A stretch of DNA of 64,000 nt from Micromonospora lutea (GCF_016863535.1 NZ_BOPB01000001.1:62001-126000), one strand, 5' to 3'; positions 24,225 through 32,563 are shown, numbered from the stretch's first letter. A program made the numbers and translations. Notes: generated by a model not told the origin, from the sequence alone.

Positions 24225-24407
24225 GCCGTCCCACGTGCGGGATCGGCGCGGCGCGGCGGTTCCGGCGACGGTGACCCGTAACCTCAGGTAACTGCAAGCT
24301 GCGGCAGGCGTTGCCCGCTCCGCATGATTCACGTCGCCGATGCCGATCGGTGGAAGATCCTGCGGCGGTCGGCGCTTGCTCCGAATTTGGTGACGGGAGG
24401 GGTGAGG

Positions 24408-25319
24408 GTGCCGACCTCGGTGCTCCTCGCCGTCCTCGCCGCCGCCGGTCTGCTCGCCCTCGCTCCGGCGCTGGTTCGCCGGTACGACGCCGCCGAGCGG
24501 CTGGTGGCGGAGCGGGCGCAGTCGACGGCGCGGGTGCTTCAGCGCCGCCGACGCCGTCGCACTGTCCCCGGTCGACGACCGGTCAACCCCTCCCGTGCCC
24601 TGGTGATCACTCTCAGTGAGGATCGCGGCTCGGGGGAGCTCGCCAGTCCGGTCTCCGGTCCGCCCGCTCTACGTCGCTCGGTTCCTCCCGCGCCTCGTCG
24701 CTCAGGTGACGGTGGCGAGTTGCCGTCAGGTCCCGCTGAGGGGAGCGGTGGCTCTTCCCGCAGCGCGGCTGGCGAACGCCCGGTGCCGCGCCGATCCGGT
24801 CGGCCGAGCCGGTTGCGCGCCGTACCGGTGGGTGGAGGCCGAACCCGCCGTCGCCCGGACCGGCACCGTCACCACACCCCCGCCATCTACCGCCGCCGCC
24901 GGGTGCTCGCCGCGCTGGTGCTGCTCAACGCCGTCGAGCTGATCGGCGTGCTGGTCGTCGGCCCCGGATTCTGGATCAGCTTCGCGGTCACCGCCACCCT
25001 GCTGATCGTGTACGTCGTACACCTGCGCGCCCGTGCGGTGGCTGACCGCCGACGACGTCGGGCCCTGGCTCGCGAGGCCGCGTGGCTGGCGGCTCGTCAG
25101 GCCGAGGTACGCCGTGAGCAGGCCCGCCGGGCAGCGGCCCGTCGTGAGGCGCAGCGTCGCCTGGCAGCCCAGCGGGAATCCGTCCGACGCAACGCGATGG
25201 GCCTGGACCGTCCGGCCGACCTGCCGCAGGCCGCCAGCGGCGGCTCGGTCTCCTACCGCCGAGCCGGCGGCCTGCGGGGCCGCCCCTACGAAACCGGCCC
25301 CGGCTCCCACTCCGCCTGA
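24408..25319 (+). CDS. glpR: GlpR/SepX-like membrane division protein
   Basis: A 303-residue protein with one N-terminal TM helix (about 4-20), a long basic disordered stretch (40-160), two more TM helices (166-208, LLNAVELIGVLVVGPGFWIS), then an Arg/Ala-rich coiled coil (209-262). GTG 24408 follows GGGAGG at seven bases. It occupies the place of Rv0996 and of the corynebacterial Glp receptor GlpR, called SepX in Streptomyces, which is needed for normal division or sporulation septation. I assign it by position and architecture, since sequence in this family is poorly conserved. Confidence 0.8.
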   Translation: MPTSVLLAVLAAAGLLALAPALVRRYDAAERLVAERAQSTARVLQRRRRRRTVPGRRPVNPSRALVITLSEDRGSGELASPVSGPPALRRSVPPAPRRSGDGGELPSGPAEGSGGSSRSAAGERPVPRRSGRPSRLRAVPVGGGRTRRRPDRHRHHTPAIYRRRRVLAALVLLNAVELIGVLVVGPGFWISFAVTATLLIVYVVHLRARAVADRRRRRALAREAAWLAARQAEVRREQARRAAARREAQRRLAAQRESVRRNAMGLDRPADLPQAASGGSVSYRRAGGLRGRPYETGPGSHSA

Positions 25320-25320
25320 C

Positions 25321-25402
25321 CCCGCCCCTGCCCTCGCCCTCGCCCCTGCCCTCGCCCCTGCCCTCGCCTTCGCCTTCGCCGAGGCGCTCGCCCTCGCCCC
25401 TG
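25321..25402. repeat. Low-complexity CCCTCG/CCCTGC hexamer tract
   Basis: Irregular tandem hexamers, almost free of A, directly after the glpR stop. Long frames through it are artefacts. Confidence 0.6.
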
Positions 25403-25417
25403 GGCGCCGTGCGAGGC

Positions 25418-25467
25418 GACAAGTTCGGGGATAGTGCTGCCTCGGATCGGCTGAAGGCAGCAATATC
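25418..25467. repeat. Palindromic repeat, type B copy 2
   Basis: 25418-25441 matches 17493-17516 at 21 of 24 positions. Here arms 25430-25442 and 25455-25467 pair over 13 bp with one mismatch. It lies between glpR and the tRNA. Confidence 0.55.
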
Positions 25468-25597
25468 GGGGAAACTGCGAGGATCTTGGGAGGCTCAGTG
25501 GGCGGGGTGGTTCGCGGCGGGGGCGCTGAACCTGTTAGCCTTGTCGCCGGCCCGCCCGGTGAAAGCCGGGTGGGACCGACGCCGGTAGACCGGCGGA

Positions 25598-25671
25598 GGG
25601 GCTGTGGCGCAGACCGGTAGCGCACCTCGTTCGCATCGAGGGGGTCAGGGGTTCAAATCCCCTCAGCTCCA
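25598..25671 (+). tRNA. tRNA-Ala (anticodon CGC)
   Basis: A 74-nt cloverleaf: acceptor GGGGCTG with CAGCTCC, D-stem GCGC/GCGC, anticodon stem CCTCG/CGAGG around TTCGCAT, T-arm AGGGG-TTCAAAT-CCCCT, discriminator A. The anticodon CGC reads GCG. The G3-U70 pair, the main alanine identity element, is present. CCA is not encoded. It marks the left edge of an accessory block. Confidence 0.96.
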
Positions 25672-25682
25672 CCCACACCATT

Positions 25683-25708
25683 AATGGCCAGCGGAAACGC
25701 TGGCCATT
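25683..25708 (+). terminator. Terminator hairpin after tRNA-Ala
   Basis: Perfect 11-bp stem (AATGGCCAGCG and complement) closed by a GAAA tetraloop, 11 nt after the tRNA. From here to 25913 I see no gene. Confidence 0.75.
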
Positions 25709-25913
25709 GGTCATTTGGCACAGATCCGGCACAACTCAGCCCGGAAGCGCCGCCCCCGAGCGGTTCCCCGCAGCCTCCCGAAGCGCCGTGCTGACGATGT
25801 TGCGGCGACGATTCTTCTTCGGTCACCAATGCATCTACGTTTCCAACGTTGGCAAGGCCGCCACCTGCTCGGCATCCGGGCCCCGAACGGATATGACGCA
25901 GGCGCGGAGTGGT

Positions 25914-26405
25914 TCAGCGTGCCGGCGGCCGGTAGCGGCGGAGCCAGAGCCAGATCGTCCACCCGGTGAGGTAGCCGAGATATCCGATCAGCAGGATCGG
26001 GGCCGCCCCGGACAACCGGTGGTCGACGCTGGTCGACGCCTGGACGGCCAGGATGAGGACGCCGGCGAGAAAGAAAATCGTGACCGCTCCGAGGTGGTAC
26101 ATGTCCTCGGCGGAGCGGCGGCGCAGCTCGGCCACGTGCTCCGGTTGTTTCCAGTACGACGGATGCGGGACGTTGAGGAGGTCGAGCGGGATCCGGCTGA
26201 CCAGGGCCGCACAACCGACGAACGCCGCCGCCATGCAAACACCGAGCGCCACGGCGACCAGGATCGCCGTACCGCGTGAGCCGTACCAGTCGGCGTGCAG
26301 ATCGGCCCCGAAGTGCAGCGCCACCCGCTCCGGCCAGACGAGTGCACCGTAACCGACCACTGCGGCGTAGCACAGAGTAGCTACTACGAAAACCTTTCGT
26401 TGCAT
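25914..26405 (-). CDS. DUF1648-type membrane protein
   Basis: A 163-residue protein with four hydrophobic helices. The N-terminal motif LVWPERVALHFGADLHADWYGSR resembles DUF1648 (P-x4-IHF-x-xxG-xxxxW), a domain of SdpI-like immunity proteins and other membrane proteins. ATG 26405 (MQRKVFVV) starts at the first helix; a more upstream start is less likely. It is divergent from the SDR gene across about 120 bases. If SdpI-like, it might give protection against a membrane-active peptide, but no such peptide gene is visible. Confidence 0.75.
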   Translation of the reverse strand: MQRKVFVVATLCYAAVVGYGALVWPERVALHFGADLHADWYGSRGTAILVAVALGVCMAAAFVGCAALVSRIPLDLLNVPHPSYWKQPEHVAELRRRSAEDMYHLGAVTIFFLAGVLILAVQASTSVDHRLSGAAPILLIGYLGYLTGWTIWLWLRRYRPPAR

Positions 26406-26523
26406 GGTCGGCGAGGCTACCCGGCGTCCCAGCGTCACCGTTGCCGACCGGGTGGGTGCTCACGTAAGGGTGATCGACGACCCGACGGGCGGCTGTCCTG
26501 AGTGAACTGTCAGGATTGCCGGC

Positions 26524-27267
26524 ATGACGGTCCAACTTGCCGGCAGGGTTGCACTGGTCACGGGCGGAAGTCGGGGTATCGGTGCCGCCGTCGCCCGCCG
26601 GCTCGCCGAGGATGGCGTGGACGTCGCGTTCACCTACCGCAGCGCCGGGGACCGCGCGAAGTCCGTCCTGGCCGACATCGAGGCGTACAGAGGCGCGGGT
26701 CTGGCGATCTGTGCGGACAGCGCGGACCCGGCGGCGGTTGTCGGTGCCGTGGAGCGGACCGTCGCCGAGATGGGGCGACTGGACATTCTGGTCAACAACG
26801 CCGGGGTGTTCGCGGGTGGGCCGATCGAGGCGGTCAGCTTCGAGGACCTCGACCGGGCGGTCGCGGTCAACGTGCGCGGGGTGTACCTGGCCACCCAGGC
26901 AGCGGTACGTCACATGGGTGACGGTGGCCGGATCGTCAACATCGGCAGCAGCTTCGCCAGCCGTGTCCCGGCCCCGGGGGTGAGCGCGTACGCGATGACC
27001 AAGAGCGCGGTCAACGGGCTGACCCGGGCGCTGGCCAGGGAGCTTGGGCCTCGCGGGATCACCGTCAATCTGATCCTGCCGGGCTCGACCGACACCGACA
27101 TGAACCCGGCCGACAGCGCCGGTGCCGACGCCCAGCGGTCGCACATCGCCCTCGGCCGGTACGCGGCACCGGCCGACGTGGCGGCCACGGTCAGTCACCT
27201 GGTGGGCGACGGCGGCCGGCACATCAACGGCGCGTCGATCGCCGTCGACGGCGGCGCGACCGCCTGA
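26524..27267 (+). CDS. SDR-family oxidoreductase
   Basis: A 247-residue classical short-chain dehydrogenase/reductase. The NAD(P) motif TGGSRGIG is at about 14-21, NNAG near 89, the catalytic Ser in GSSFAS, and YAMTK (Tyr/Lys) follows; the C-terminal VDGGATA is usual for FabG-like 3-oxoacyl reductases. The basic residue after the Gly-rich loop and TYRSAGDRA suggest NADPH. The substrate is unknown. ATG 26524 has a CAGGAT box seven bases upstream. The last codons and stop lie inside a 16-bp tandem repeat. Confidence 0.9.
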   Translation: MTVQLAGRVALVTGGSRGIGAAVARRLAEDGVDVAFTYRSAGDRAKSVLADIEAYRGAGLAICADSADPAAVVGAVERTVAEMGRLDILVNNAGVFAGGPIEAVSFEDLDRAVAVNVRGVYLATQAAVRHMGDGGRIVNIGSSFASRVPAPGVSAYAMTKSAVNGLTRALARELGPRGITVNLILPGSTDTDMNPADSAGADAQRSHIALGRYAAPADVAATVSHLVGDGGRHINGASIAVDGGATA

Positions 27268-27324
27268 CTGCCCGACCGCCTGACTGCCCGACCGCCTGAC
27301 TGCCCGACCGCCTGACTGCCCGAC
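27261..27324 (+). repeat. Four perfect tandem copies of a 16-bp unit
   Basis: CGCCTGACTGCCCGAC is repeated four times with no change, at 27261, 27277, 27293 and 27309. The first copy contains the SDR stop codon. Each unit contains a TGA, so slippage would leave the protein end unchanged. Confidence 0.95.
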
Positions 27325-27332
27325 CAGTCAGG
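27311..27332 (+). terminator. Hairpin at end of tandem repeat
   Basis: CCTGACTG in the last repeat unit pairs with CAGTCAGG at 27325-27332. Earlier units could compete for the same arm. Confidence 0.4.
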
Positions 27333-27526
27333 CCGTTGAAGGATTCGGCCGCACAACCGTCGTAGTGCGTGCGTTCGACGATGTCCACAATCCGACTGGA
27401 CCAGGCCGGAAGCGATTCAACCGGTGATCATGATTGCGCCCGTATCTTGCACCTGTAACGAGGTGGCGATTCCGCTTCGGTGAAGGTCCGCTCCCATTGA
27501 TCTCATGGTGCGGTGAGGGGTTGAAA

Positions 27527-28597
27527 GTGGTCTTCCGCAGAAAACACGTGAGGGGCGGCGGTGCGGGTCAGGGCCCAAGCCCTGGTCAAGGTCGCCGAAG
27601 ACGTCATGTCCGGGCCAGTAGGCCCGCGAACAGGATTCGGTCGCGAAAGCCGGCGGGTCCAGCGTGGACGCAGACCCAGGATTTCCCGCGTGTGGAAATC
27701 AAGCCTGATCCCTGGCATCGCCTGATCGCCATAGGAAGCATCGTGTCGGTCTTAGTGGTCGCGGTCGGACTCTACCTCAGTAATGAGGCCGACCGTGCGC
27801 AGCTTGATGTGACGCTCAAAGGACAGGCCAGTGACAGGTACAACGACGCGGTGCGGCAACTCAACGAGCCTGGGCGCGAGAAACTCCTACTGCGGGTGGG
27901 TGCCATCTATGCCCTTGAGCAGTTGATGCGGAACTCGCCGCCCGACCAGCCGGCGACGATCGAGATCATTGCCGGCTTCGTGCGGCTGAATTCTCCGCTG
28001 CCGGATGCCCCTGAAGCCGATGCTCCGCAGGAGTCGGCCAGCCGGCCTGAACACCGATCGGACCGCCGTGCCCGGCTGCCGATGGACGTTCAGGCTGCCT
28101 TGACCGTACTCGCCAGACGAAATTCGGAAGAAGATGACCGGGCGGTCCTGACACCGGAAGGAATTGCCAACAACCAGCGCAGTGGGGACGGATTGGAACT
28201 TCCGAACACCTATCTCCGAGGGGCCCGGATCGATGGTATTTCCCTCAATGGGGCTGACCTGCGGGGTGCAGATCTACGCGAGGTGCGGATGTCGAGCGCC
28301 CGTCTGCGGAGCACCCAACTGGAGCTGGCCAAACTTGACAACGCCAACCTGGCCCATTCTCTTCTCCATGGCGCCGATCTCAAGGGAGCGAGCCTGCGCA
28401 ACGCGACTCTCTTCGGAACGTCGTTCTGGCGAGCCGATCTTTCGGGTGCCGACTTGCGCGGCGTGACAGACCTTTCATCCAGCCAGTTGCGCTGCGCCGT
28501 CACCGATGCTGAAACGAAACTCCCGGCAGGCGTCGAGCCGCCGCCCGTTGGCGCATCGCTTCATCAGGAGTGTTTGAGTTTGACCTGGACGGATTAG
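27527..28597 (+). CDS. Membrane-anchored pentapeptide-repeat protein
   Basis: A 356-residue protein. An N-terminal basic segment is followed by a TM helix (about 65-83), then a helical region (NDAVRQLNEPGREKLLLRVGAIYALEQLM) found in a group of actinomycete pentapeptide proteins, then a right-handed beta-helix of about 14 pentapeptides from residue 235 (ADLRG, ADLRE, ARLRS, ANLAH, ADLKG, ADLSG). A Cys-containing C-terminus follows. GTG 27527 has GAGGGG upstream. GC content and codon bias are visibly lower than in neighbours, a sign of recent acquisition. Its role is unknown. Confidence 0.82.
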   Translation: MVFRRKHVRGGGAGQGPSPGQGRRRRHVRASRPANRIRSRKPAGPAWTQTQDFPRVEIKPDPWHRLIAIGSIVSVLVVAVGLYLSNEADRAQLDVTLKGQASDRYNDAVRQLNEPGREKLLLRVGAIYALEQLMRNSPPDQPATIEIIAGFVRLNSPLPDAPEADAPQESASRPEHRSDRRARLPMDVQAALTVLARRNSEEDDRAVLTPEGIANNQRSGDGLELPNTYLRGARIDGISLNGADLRGADLREVRMSSARLRSTQLELAKLDNANLAHSLLHGADLKGASLRNATLFGTSFWRADLSGADLRGVTDLSSSQLRCAVTDAETKLPAGVEPPPVGASLHQECLSLTWTD

Positions 28598-28741
28598 AGC
28601 GACCCGTCGCGGTGTGACCGGCCCGGGGCCTGGAGGATCGGGCGACCCTGCTCGCCTGTCCGGGTCGGCCCGTACCTGTGGGACTCCTGCGGGCGTGCGG
28701 ATCCGGGATGCCTGCGCTGGGCGGTTGATGTGTTGCGGCCA

Positions 28742-28795
28742 GACGTCTAATAGATGTCCGTCTCTTGACGGCGGGTGATTGTTAACGCTATCAAT
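28742..28795 (+). promoter_or_regulatory. Promoter and two operator-like palindromes before GH43 gene
   Basis: GACGTCTAATAGATGTC (28742-28758) is a near-perfect palindrome of GntR type. ATTGTTAACGCTATCAAT (28778-28795) is a LacI-type palindrome with a central CG. A -35-like TTGACG (28765-28770) and -10-like TATCAA (28790-28795, 19-nt spacer) lie between and over them, so a repressor on either would block the promoter. The span 28598-28878 has no gene. Confidence 0.5.
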
Positions 28796-28878
28796 GAGGC
28801 GGGCACGGCGGGCACGGTCGGACGGGGACTGTGCCCGCCCCGGACGGTCGGCTCGCAGTCGGCGGAAGGGCGAAGGCG

Positions 28879-30327
28879 ATGACACGGCCTCAGCTCACGT
28901 ACCGCAGGTGGGCAGCGGCGTGCGCCGCCCTGATGATCGCGGTGACCAGCACGCTGGTGGGGCCGGCCGCCCCAGCGCGGGCCGCCGCCGTCACATTCAC
29001 CAATCCGCTGGCCGAACAGCGCGCCGACCCGCACATCTACCGGCACACCGACGGCTACTACTACTTCACCGCGACCGTCCCGGAGTACGACCGCATCGTG
29101 CTGCGCCGCGCCACCACTCTGCAGGGGCTCGCCACCGCCAGCGAGCGGGTGATCTGGCGGCGGCACAGCAGCGGCGAGATGGGCGCGCACATCTGGGCCC
29201 CGGAGATCCACTTCATCGACGGCCGGTGGTACGTCTACTTCGCCGCCGGCCGCACCGACGACATCTGGGCCATCCGGCCGTACGTGCTGGAGAGCAGCGC
29301 CGCGAACCCGCTCGACGGCCCGTGGGTCGAGCGTGGTCAACTCCAGCCGGCACGCAGCAGCTTCTCGCTCGACGCGACGACCTTCGTGCACAACGGCCAG
29401 CGCTACCTGGCCTGGGCGGAGTACGCCGGCAGCAATTCGAACATCTACCTCGCGCGAGCCGTCAACCCCTGGACGTACGCCGGCACCCCGAGCCTGATCG
29501 CCACCCCGACCCACGCCTGGGAGACCCGGGGTTACCGGGTGAACGAGGGCCCGGCGGTGCTGATCCGCAACGGCCGGGTCTTCATGACCTACTCGGCGAG
29601 CGCCACCGACGCCAGTTACGCGGTCGGCCTGCTCACCGCCCAGGCCAACAGCGACCTGCTCAACCCGGCCTCGTGGACCAAGCGCGCCACACCGGTGCTG
29701 ACCAGCGACAGCCGGACCGGTCAGTACGGCCCGGGCCACAACTCGTTCACCGTGGCCGAGGACGGCAGCGACGTGATCGTCTACCACTCCCGCAACTACG
29801 AGCGGTACCTCGGCAACGGTTACGACCCGCTGAGCGACCCGAACCGGCGTACCCGCGTCCAGCGGGTCTACTGGAACGCCGACGGCACCCCGAACTTCGG
29901 CGTACCGGTGCCGGACGGCCTGACGCCGGTCCGGCTGCGCGCCCACGACCTGCCCGACCGCTACCTGCGGCACTGGGAGTTCCGGGTCCGGCTGGAATCG
30001 AACGTCACCAACCTGGCCGACTCGCAGTTCCGGATCGTCGCCGGCCTGTCGAACTCCTCGGCGGTCTCGCTGGAATCGACCAACTATCCCGGCTACTTCC
30101 TGCGGCACCGCAACCACCAGATCTGGGTGGAACGCAACGACGGCTCGAACCTCTTCCGACAGGACGCCACCTTCACCCGAAGGGCCGGGCTCGCCGACGC
30201 GGCGAAGGTGTCGCTGGAGTCGGTGAACTTCCCCGGGCAGTACGTCCGCCACCGCGACGGACTGCTCTACCTGGAGGCGGTACCGGATGCAGCCGGACGC
30301 GCCTCGGCCACCTTCGCCCTGGACTAG
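28879..30327 (+). CDS. Secreted GH43 glycoside hydrolase with C-terminal AbfB (CBM42) domain
   Basis: A 482-residue exported enzyme: signal peptide (1-35, ending APARAAA), GH43 five-bladed propeller (about 38-335) and AbfB arabinose-binding beta-trefoil (345-480; repeats with FRIVAGL, YPGYFLRH, FPGQYVRH). GH43 residues visible are the base Asp in RADPHIY, a middle Asp in SLDATTF and the acid Glu in VNEGPAVL. It most resembles exo-alpha-L-arabinofuranosidases that release arabinose from arabinan or arabinoxylan. ATG 28879 has GAAGGCG upstream; a start 48 bases earlier would spoil the signal peptide. Sugar-responsive repression is likely from the operators upstream. Confidence 0.92.
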   Translation: MTRPQLTYRRWAAACAALMIAVTSTLVGPAAPARAAAVTFTNPLAEQRADPHIYRHTDGYYYFTATVPEYDRIVLRRATTLQGLATASERVIWRRHSSGEMGAHIWAPEIHFIDGRWYVYFAAGRTDDIWAIRPYVLESSAANPLDGPWVERGQLQPARSSFSLDATTFVHNGQRYLAWAEYAGSNSNIYLARAVNPWTYAGTPSLIATPTHAWETRGYRVNEGPAVLIRNGRVFMTYSASATDASYAVGLLTAQANSDLLNPASWTKRATPVLTSDSRTGQYGPGHNSFTVAEDGSDVIVYHSRNYERYLGNGYDPLSDPNRRTRVQRVYWNADGTPNFGVPVPDGLTPVRLRAHDLPDRYLRHWEFRVRLESNVTNLADSQFRIVAGLSNSSAVSLESTNYPGYFLRHRNHQIWVERNDGSNLFRQDATFTRRAGLADAAKVSLESVNFPGQYVRHRDGLLYLEAVPDAAGRASATFALD

Positions 30328-30403
30328 TGCGGTGGCCAGCATCGGGACTGGTGGGGCTGCGCCCCGCCGCCACCGCCCTGTTCCCGCTGGCTCGGCGTGG
30401 GGA

Positions 30404-30448
30404 CCGCCGGCAGGTCGCAGCGGGCACCTCAATGCGACCTGCCGGCGG
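30404..30448. terminator. Bidirectional terminator hairpin
   Basis: Perfect 16-bp stem, CCGCCGGCAGGTCGCA (30404-30419) with its complement at 30433-30448, between the GH43 gene and the convergent VWA operon. Confidence 0.75.
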
Positions 30449-30451
30449 GGC

Positions 30452-31246
30452 TCACCTGGTGGAGGGGCGTCGGGTGAGGGCGAAGCCGATCACGCCCGCG
30501 ACCGCGGCCAGCATCCCGCCGGCGGTGGTCCAGATCCAGCGGGACCCGGCCTCGGGCAGCCAGCCGGTGAGGCTCAGGTTCCAGCCGTCGTCCTCATCGC
30601 CCTCCGCTGCGACCGTCGGTTCGGCGTCGAAGACAGTGCCGGCGTTGGTCGGTGGCACCAGCGCCGCCTCCAACCTGCCGTCGTCAGCGGAGGTGCCGGC
30701 GTCGTCGACGGTCGAGACCAGCAGGTCCACGTCGATCGGCAGACCGAGGTCGGGCTCGGGGACGTCGACCACGGCCAGCCGCACGTAGTAGGTGCCGGGT
30801 AGTGGGTCGCCGGACCACGGCTCGGCCCATGGGCGCACCCGCCGCAGCGTGCAGCCGATGCCGACGGTACGCGCCGAAGCGTCGGCGGTCGGTGTCTGCG
30901 CGCCGGCCGTGCACGCCTGCCGGCGTCGCAGCCCGTCGAAGACCTCCACCGTCCAGGTGGATCGGCCGCCGCGGTTCTGCGCGAGGGTGACCGTCGCGGT
31001 GATCTCGTGGACCTCGCCCGCCGTGGCCGGGAACGACCAGTAGAGGTATTCACCGGTCGAGGCGGCGACGCGGACGGGCTGGCCGGCGGCGACGGGGGTG
31101 GCGCTCAGGTACGAGGTGCCCGCCTTCGTGACGGTGACCGCACCGGGGGAAGGGGTGGGCGTAGGCGCGGCGAGTGCGGTGCCGGGGGCCAGGGCGACAC
31201 CGACGGCGAGCAGGGCAGCGGCGGTTGCCGATCGGGTGAGCATCAC
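30452..31246 (-). CDS. Secreted, C-terminally anchored hypothetical protein of VWA operon
   Basis: A 264-residue protein starting GTG 31246 or ATG 31243, both within reach of GGAGG. It has a signal peptide (cleavage near ALAAPT), a beta-rich extracellular domain with four cysteines, in which YLYWSFPATAGEVHEITATV resembles prepilin-peptidase-independent lectin-like sandwiches, and a C-terminal TM helix (TTAGGMLAAVAGVIGFAL) with a basic end. No named family. It begins right after the VWA gene stop, so both are one operon, and the two proteins share the same exported, C-anchored layout. Probably they act together on the cell surface. Confidence 0.75.
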   Translation of the reverse strand: MMLTRSATAAALLAVGVALAPGTALAAPTPTPSPGAVTVTKAGTSYLSATPVAAGQPVRVAASTGEYLYWSFPATAGEVHEITATVTLAQNRGGRSTWTVEVFDGLRRRQACTAGAQTPTADASARTVGIGCTLRRVRPWAEPWSGDPLPGTYYVRLAVVDVPEPDLGLPIDVDLLVSTVDDAGTSADDGRLEAALVPPTNAGTVFDAEPTVAAEGDEDDGWNLSLTGWLPEAGSRWIWTTAGGMLAAVAGVIGFALTRRPSTR

Positions 31247-32563
31247 TCAGTTCCTCCAGGTGGCTACCCACCAGCGGGTGAGCAGGCCGGTGACGAGCCC
31301 GGTGAGCAGGCCGGCGAGGGTCAGCAGGAGCAGCAGCATCCAGCCACGGCCCAGGTCCGGCCCGTCCGGGGCGGACGAAGCGGCGACCACGTCGACGGTC
31401 AGCTCGACGGGCATACCCGGATCCGCCGCGGTGCCCGCCCGTGGCGAGAACATGTTGCTGACCACCAGGCAGACGGTGGTGACGGCGGGGCGCGAACTGG
31501 CTGCCGGAGTCGGGTCGGTCTCCTCGGCGCGCTCGGCGTCCTCTCCGGCCGACCAGCGCAGGCCAGTGGAGATCACGTCGGTACGTCCGCTGCCGGCGTC
31601 CACCCCGCGAACGAGTTCCCGACCGTCCGTCGCAGTGGCCCGCAGCAGCACGCCGTAGTCGGGGTTGATCGGGCGGTCGAGCGCCACGCTGACCGAGGCC
31701 CGCAGTTCCTGCCCTTGCCGCACCGGTACCCGGTACCAACGGTGCTCAAAGAAGGTTTCCCGGTCGGTGTAGACGCCGGCGGAGAGCAGGGGCGCCCCCT
31801 GGCAGGTGTCCGTCCCGTCGACCTTCGCCGGAGTGGTGGCGTACGTGTCGCGGGCCCGGTCCACCAGTTGCTTCAGTCGGTCGGTCAGATCCTCGGCGCT
31901 CTGTGCGGCGGTGTAGGTACCACCGGTGGCGGCGGCGATGCAGAGCAACTGCCGGCGTACCTTCTCGTCCGGTGCGAGGCCGAGGGTGTCCACCACCAGC
32001 GTGGTGCCCTTGGCGGCCAGCTCACGGGCCACCTGGCAGGGGTCCGGCGGGGCACAGGTGTCCTCGCCATCGGTGATCAGCACGATTCGTCGGGCGGTGG
32101 TGCCGGTACCGAGGTCCTTGGCGGCTTCGCGCAGGGCGAGCCCGACCGGCGTGAAACCGGTCGGTCGTAGGGTTGCCACGGCGGCCTTGGCCTGCGCCCG
32201 GTCGACCGGACCGACCGGCACGATCTGCTGGGTGTCCAGGCAGCCCTGCTGCTTGTCCTTGCCCTTGTAGGTGGCGCCCAGCACCCGGATGCCCAGCTGT
32301 GTCTCGTCGGGCAGCGCGTCCACCACCTCGCCGAACGCCTGCTGAGCCACGGAGATCCGGCTACGTCCGTCGATGTCGGTGGCTCGCATCGAGCCACTCA
32401 CATCAAGTACGAGTTGGACCCGTGGTGGTTCGGCTGGGGGTTCCGCCCGGTCGTCGGCAAGCGCCGGCACCGGGCCGGCCAGCGTGGTCGCCGCCAGCAG
32501 CCCGAGCAGGGCGGCTGACGACCATCTCTTGTTGATCACCGGGCGGAGTGTAGACAAGTCCAT
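31247..32563 (-). CDS. Exported VWA-domain protein
   Basis: A 438-residue surface protein: signal peptide (about 1-36, ending ALADD), von Willebrand factor A domain (48-225) with an intact MIDAS: DVSGS, a Thr in TGFTPVG and an Asp in ITDGEDT. Then follows a beta-rich region that resembles the partner protein, and one C-terminal TM helix (LLLLLTLAGLLTGLVTGLL). Cysteine pairs (CAPPDPC, CQG) suggest disulfides. VWA domains bind partners through Mg2+. ATG 32563 is used. The downstream gene starts at once; the phosphopantetheinyl transferase gene lies upstream. Confidence 0.88.
   Translation of the reverse strand: MDLSTLRPVINKRWSSAALLGLLAATTLAGPVPALADDRAEPPAEPPRVQLVLDVSGSMRATDIDGRSRISVAQQAFGEVVDALPDETQLGIRVLGATYKGKDKQQGCLDTQQIVPVGPVDRAQAKAAVATLRPTGFTPVGLALREAAKDLGTGTTARRIVLITDGEDTCAPPDPCQVARELAAKGTTLVVDTLGLAPDEKVRRQLLCIAAATGGTYTAAQSAEDLTDRLKQLVDRARDTYATTPAKVDGTDTCQGAPLLSAGVYTDRETFFEHRWYRVPVRQGQELRASVSVALDRPINPDYGVLLRATATDGRELVRGVDAGSGRTDVISTGLRWSAGEDAERAEETDPTPAASSRPAVTTVCLVVSNMFSPRAGTAADPGMPVELTVDVVAASSAPDGPDLGRGWMLLLLLTLAGLLTGLVTGLLTRWWVATWRN

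Noticed and set aside
25320..25402. Apparent tandem repeat array considered as CRISPR
   Set aside because: Hexamer low complexity without unique spacers.
25711..27222. 503-codon minus-strand frame ending near tRNA-Ala, considered as an integrase
   Set aside because: Most of it is antisense of the SDR gene and no tyrosine-recombinase motif is visible; at best a short relic near 25711-25900.
27261..27324. Four-unit repeat considered as CRISPR
   Set aside because: Units are directly adjacent with no spacers and no cas genes are near.
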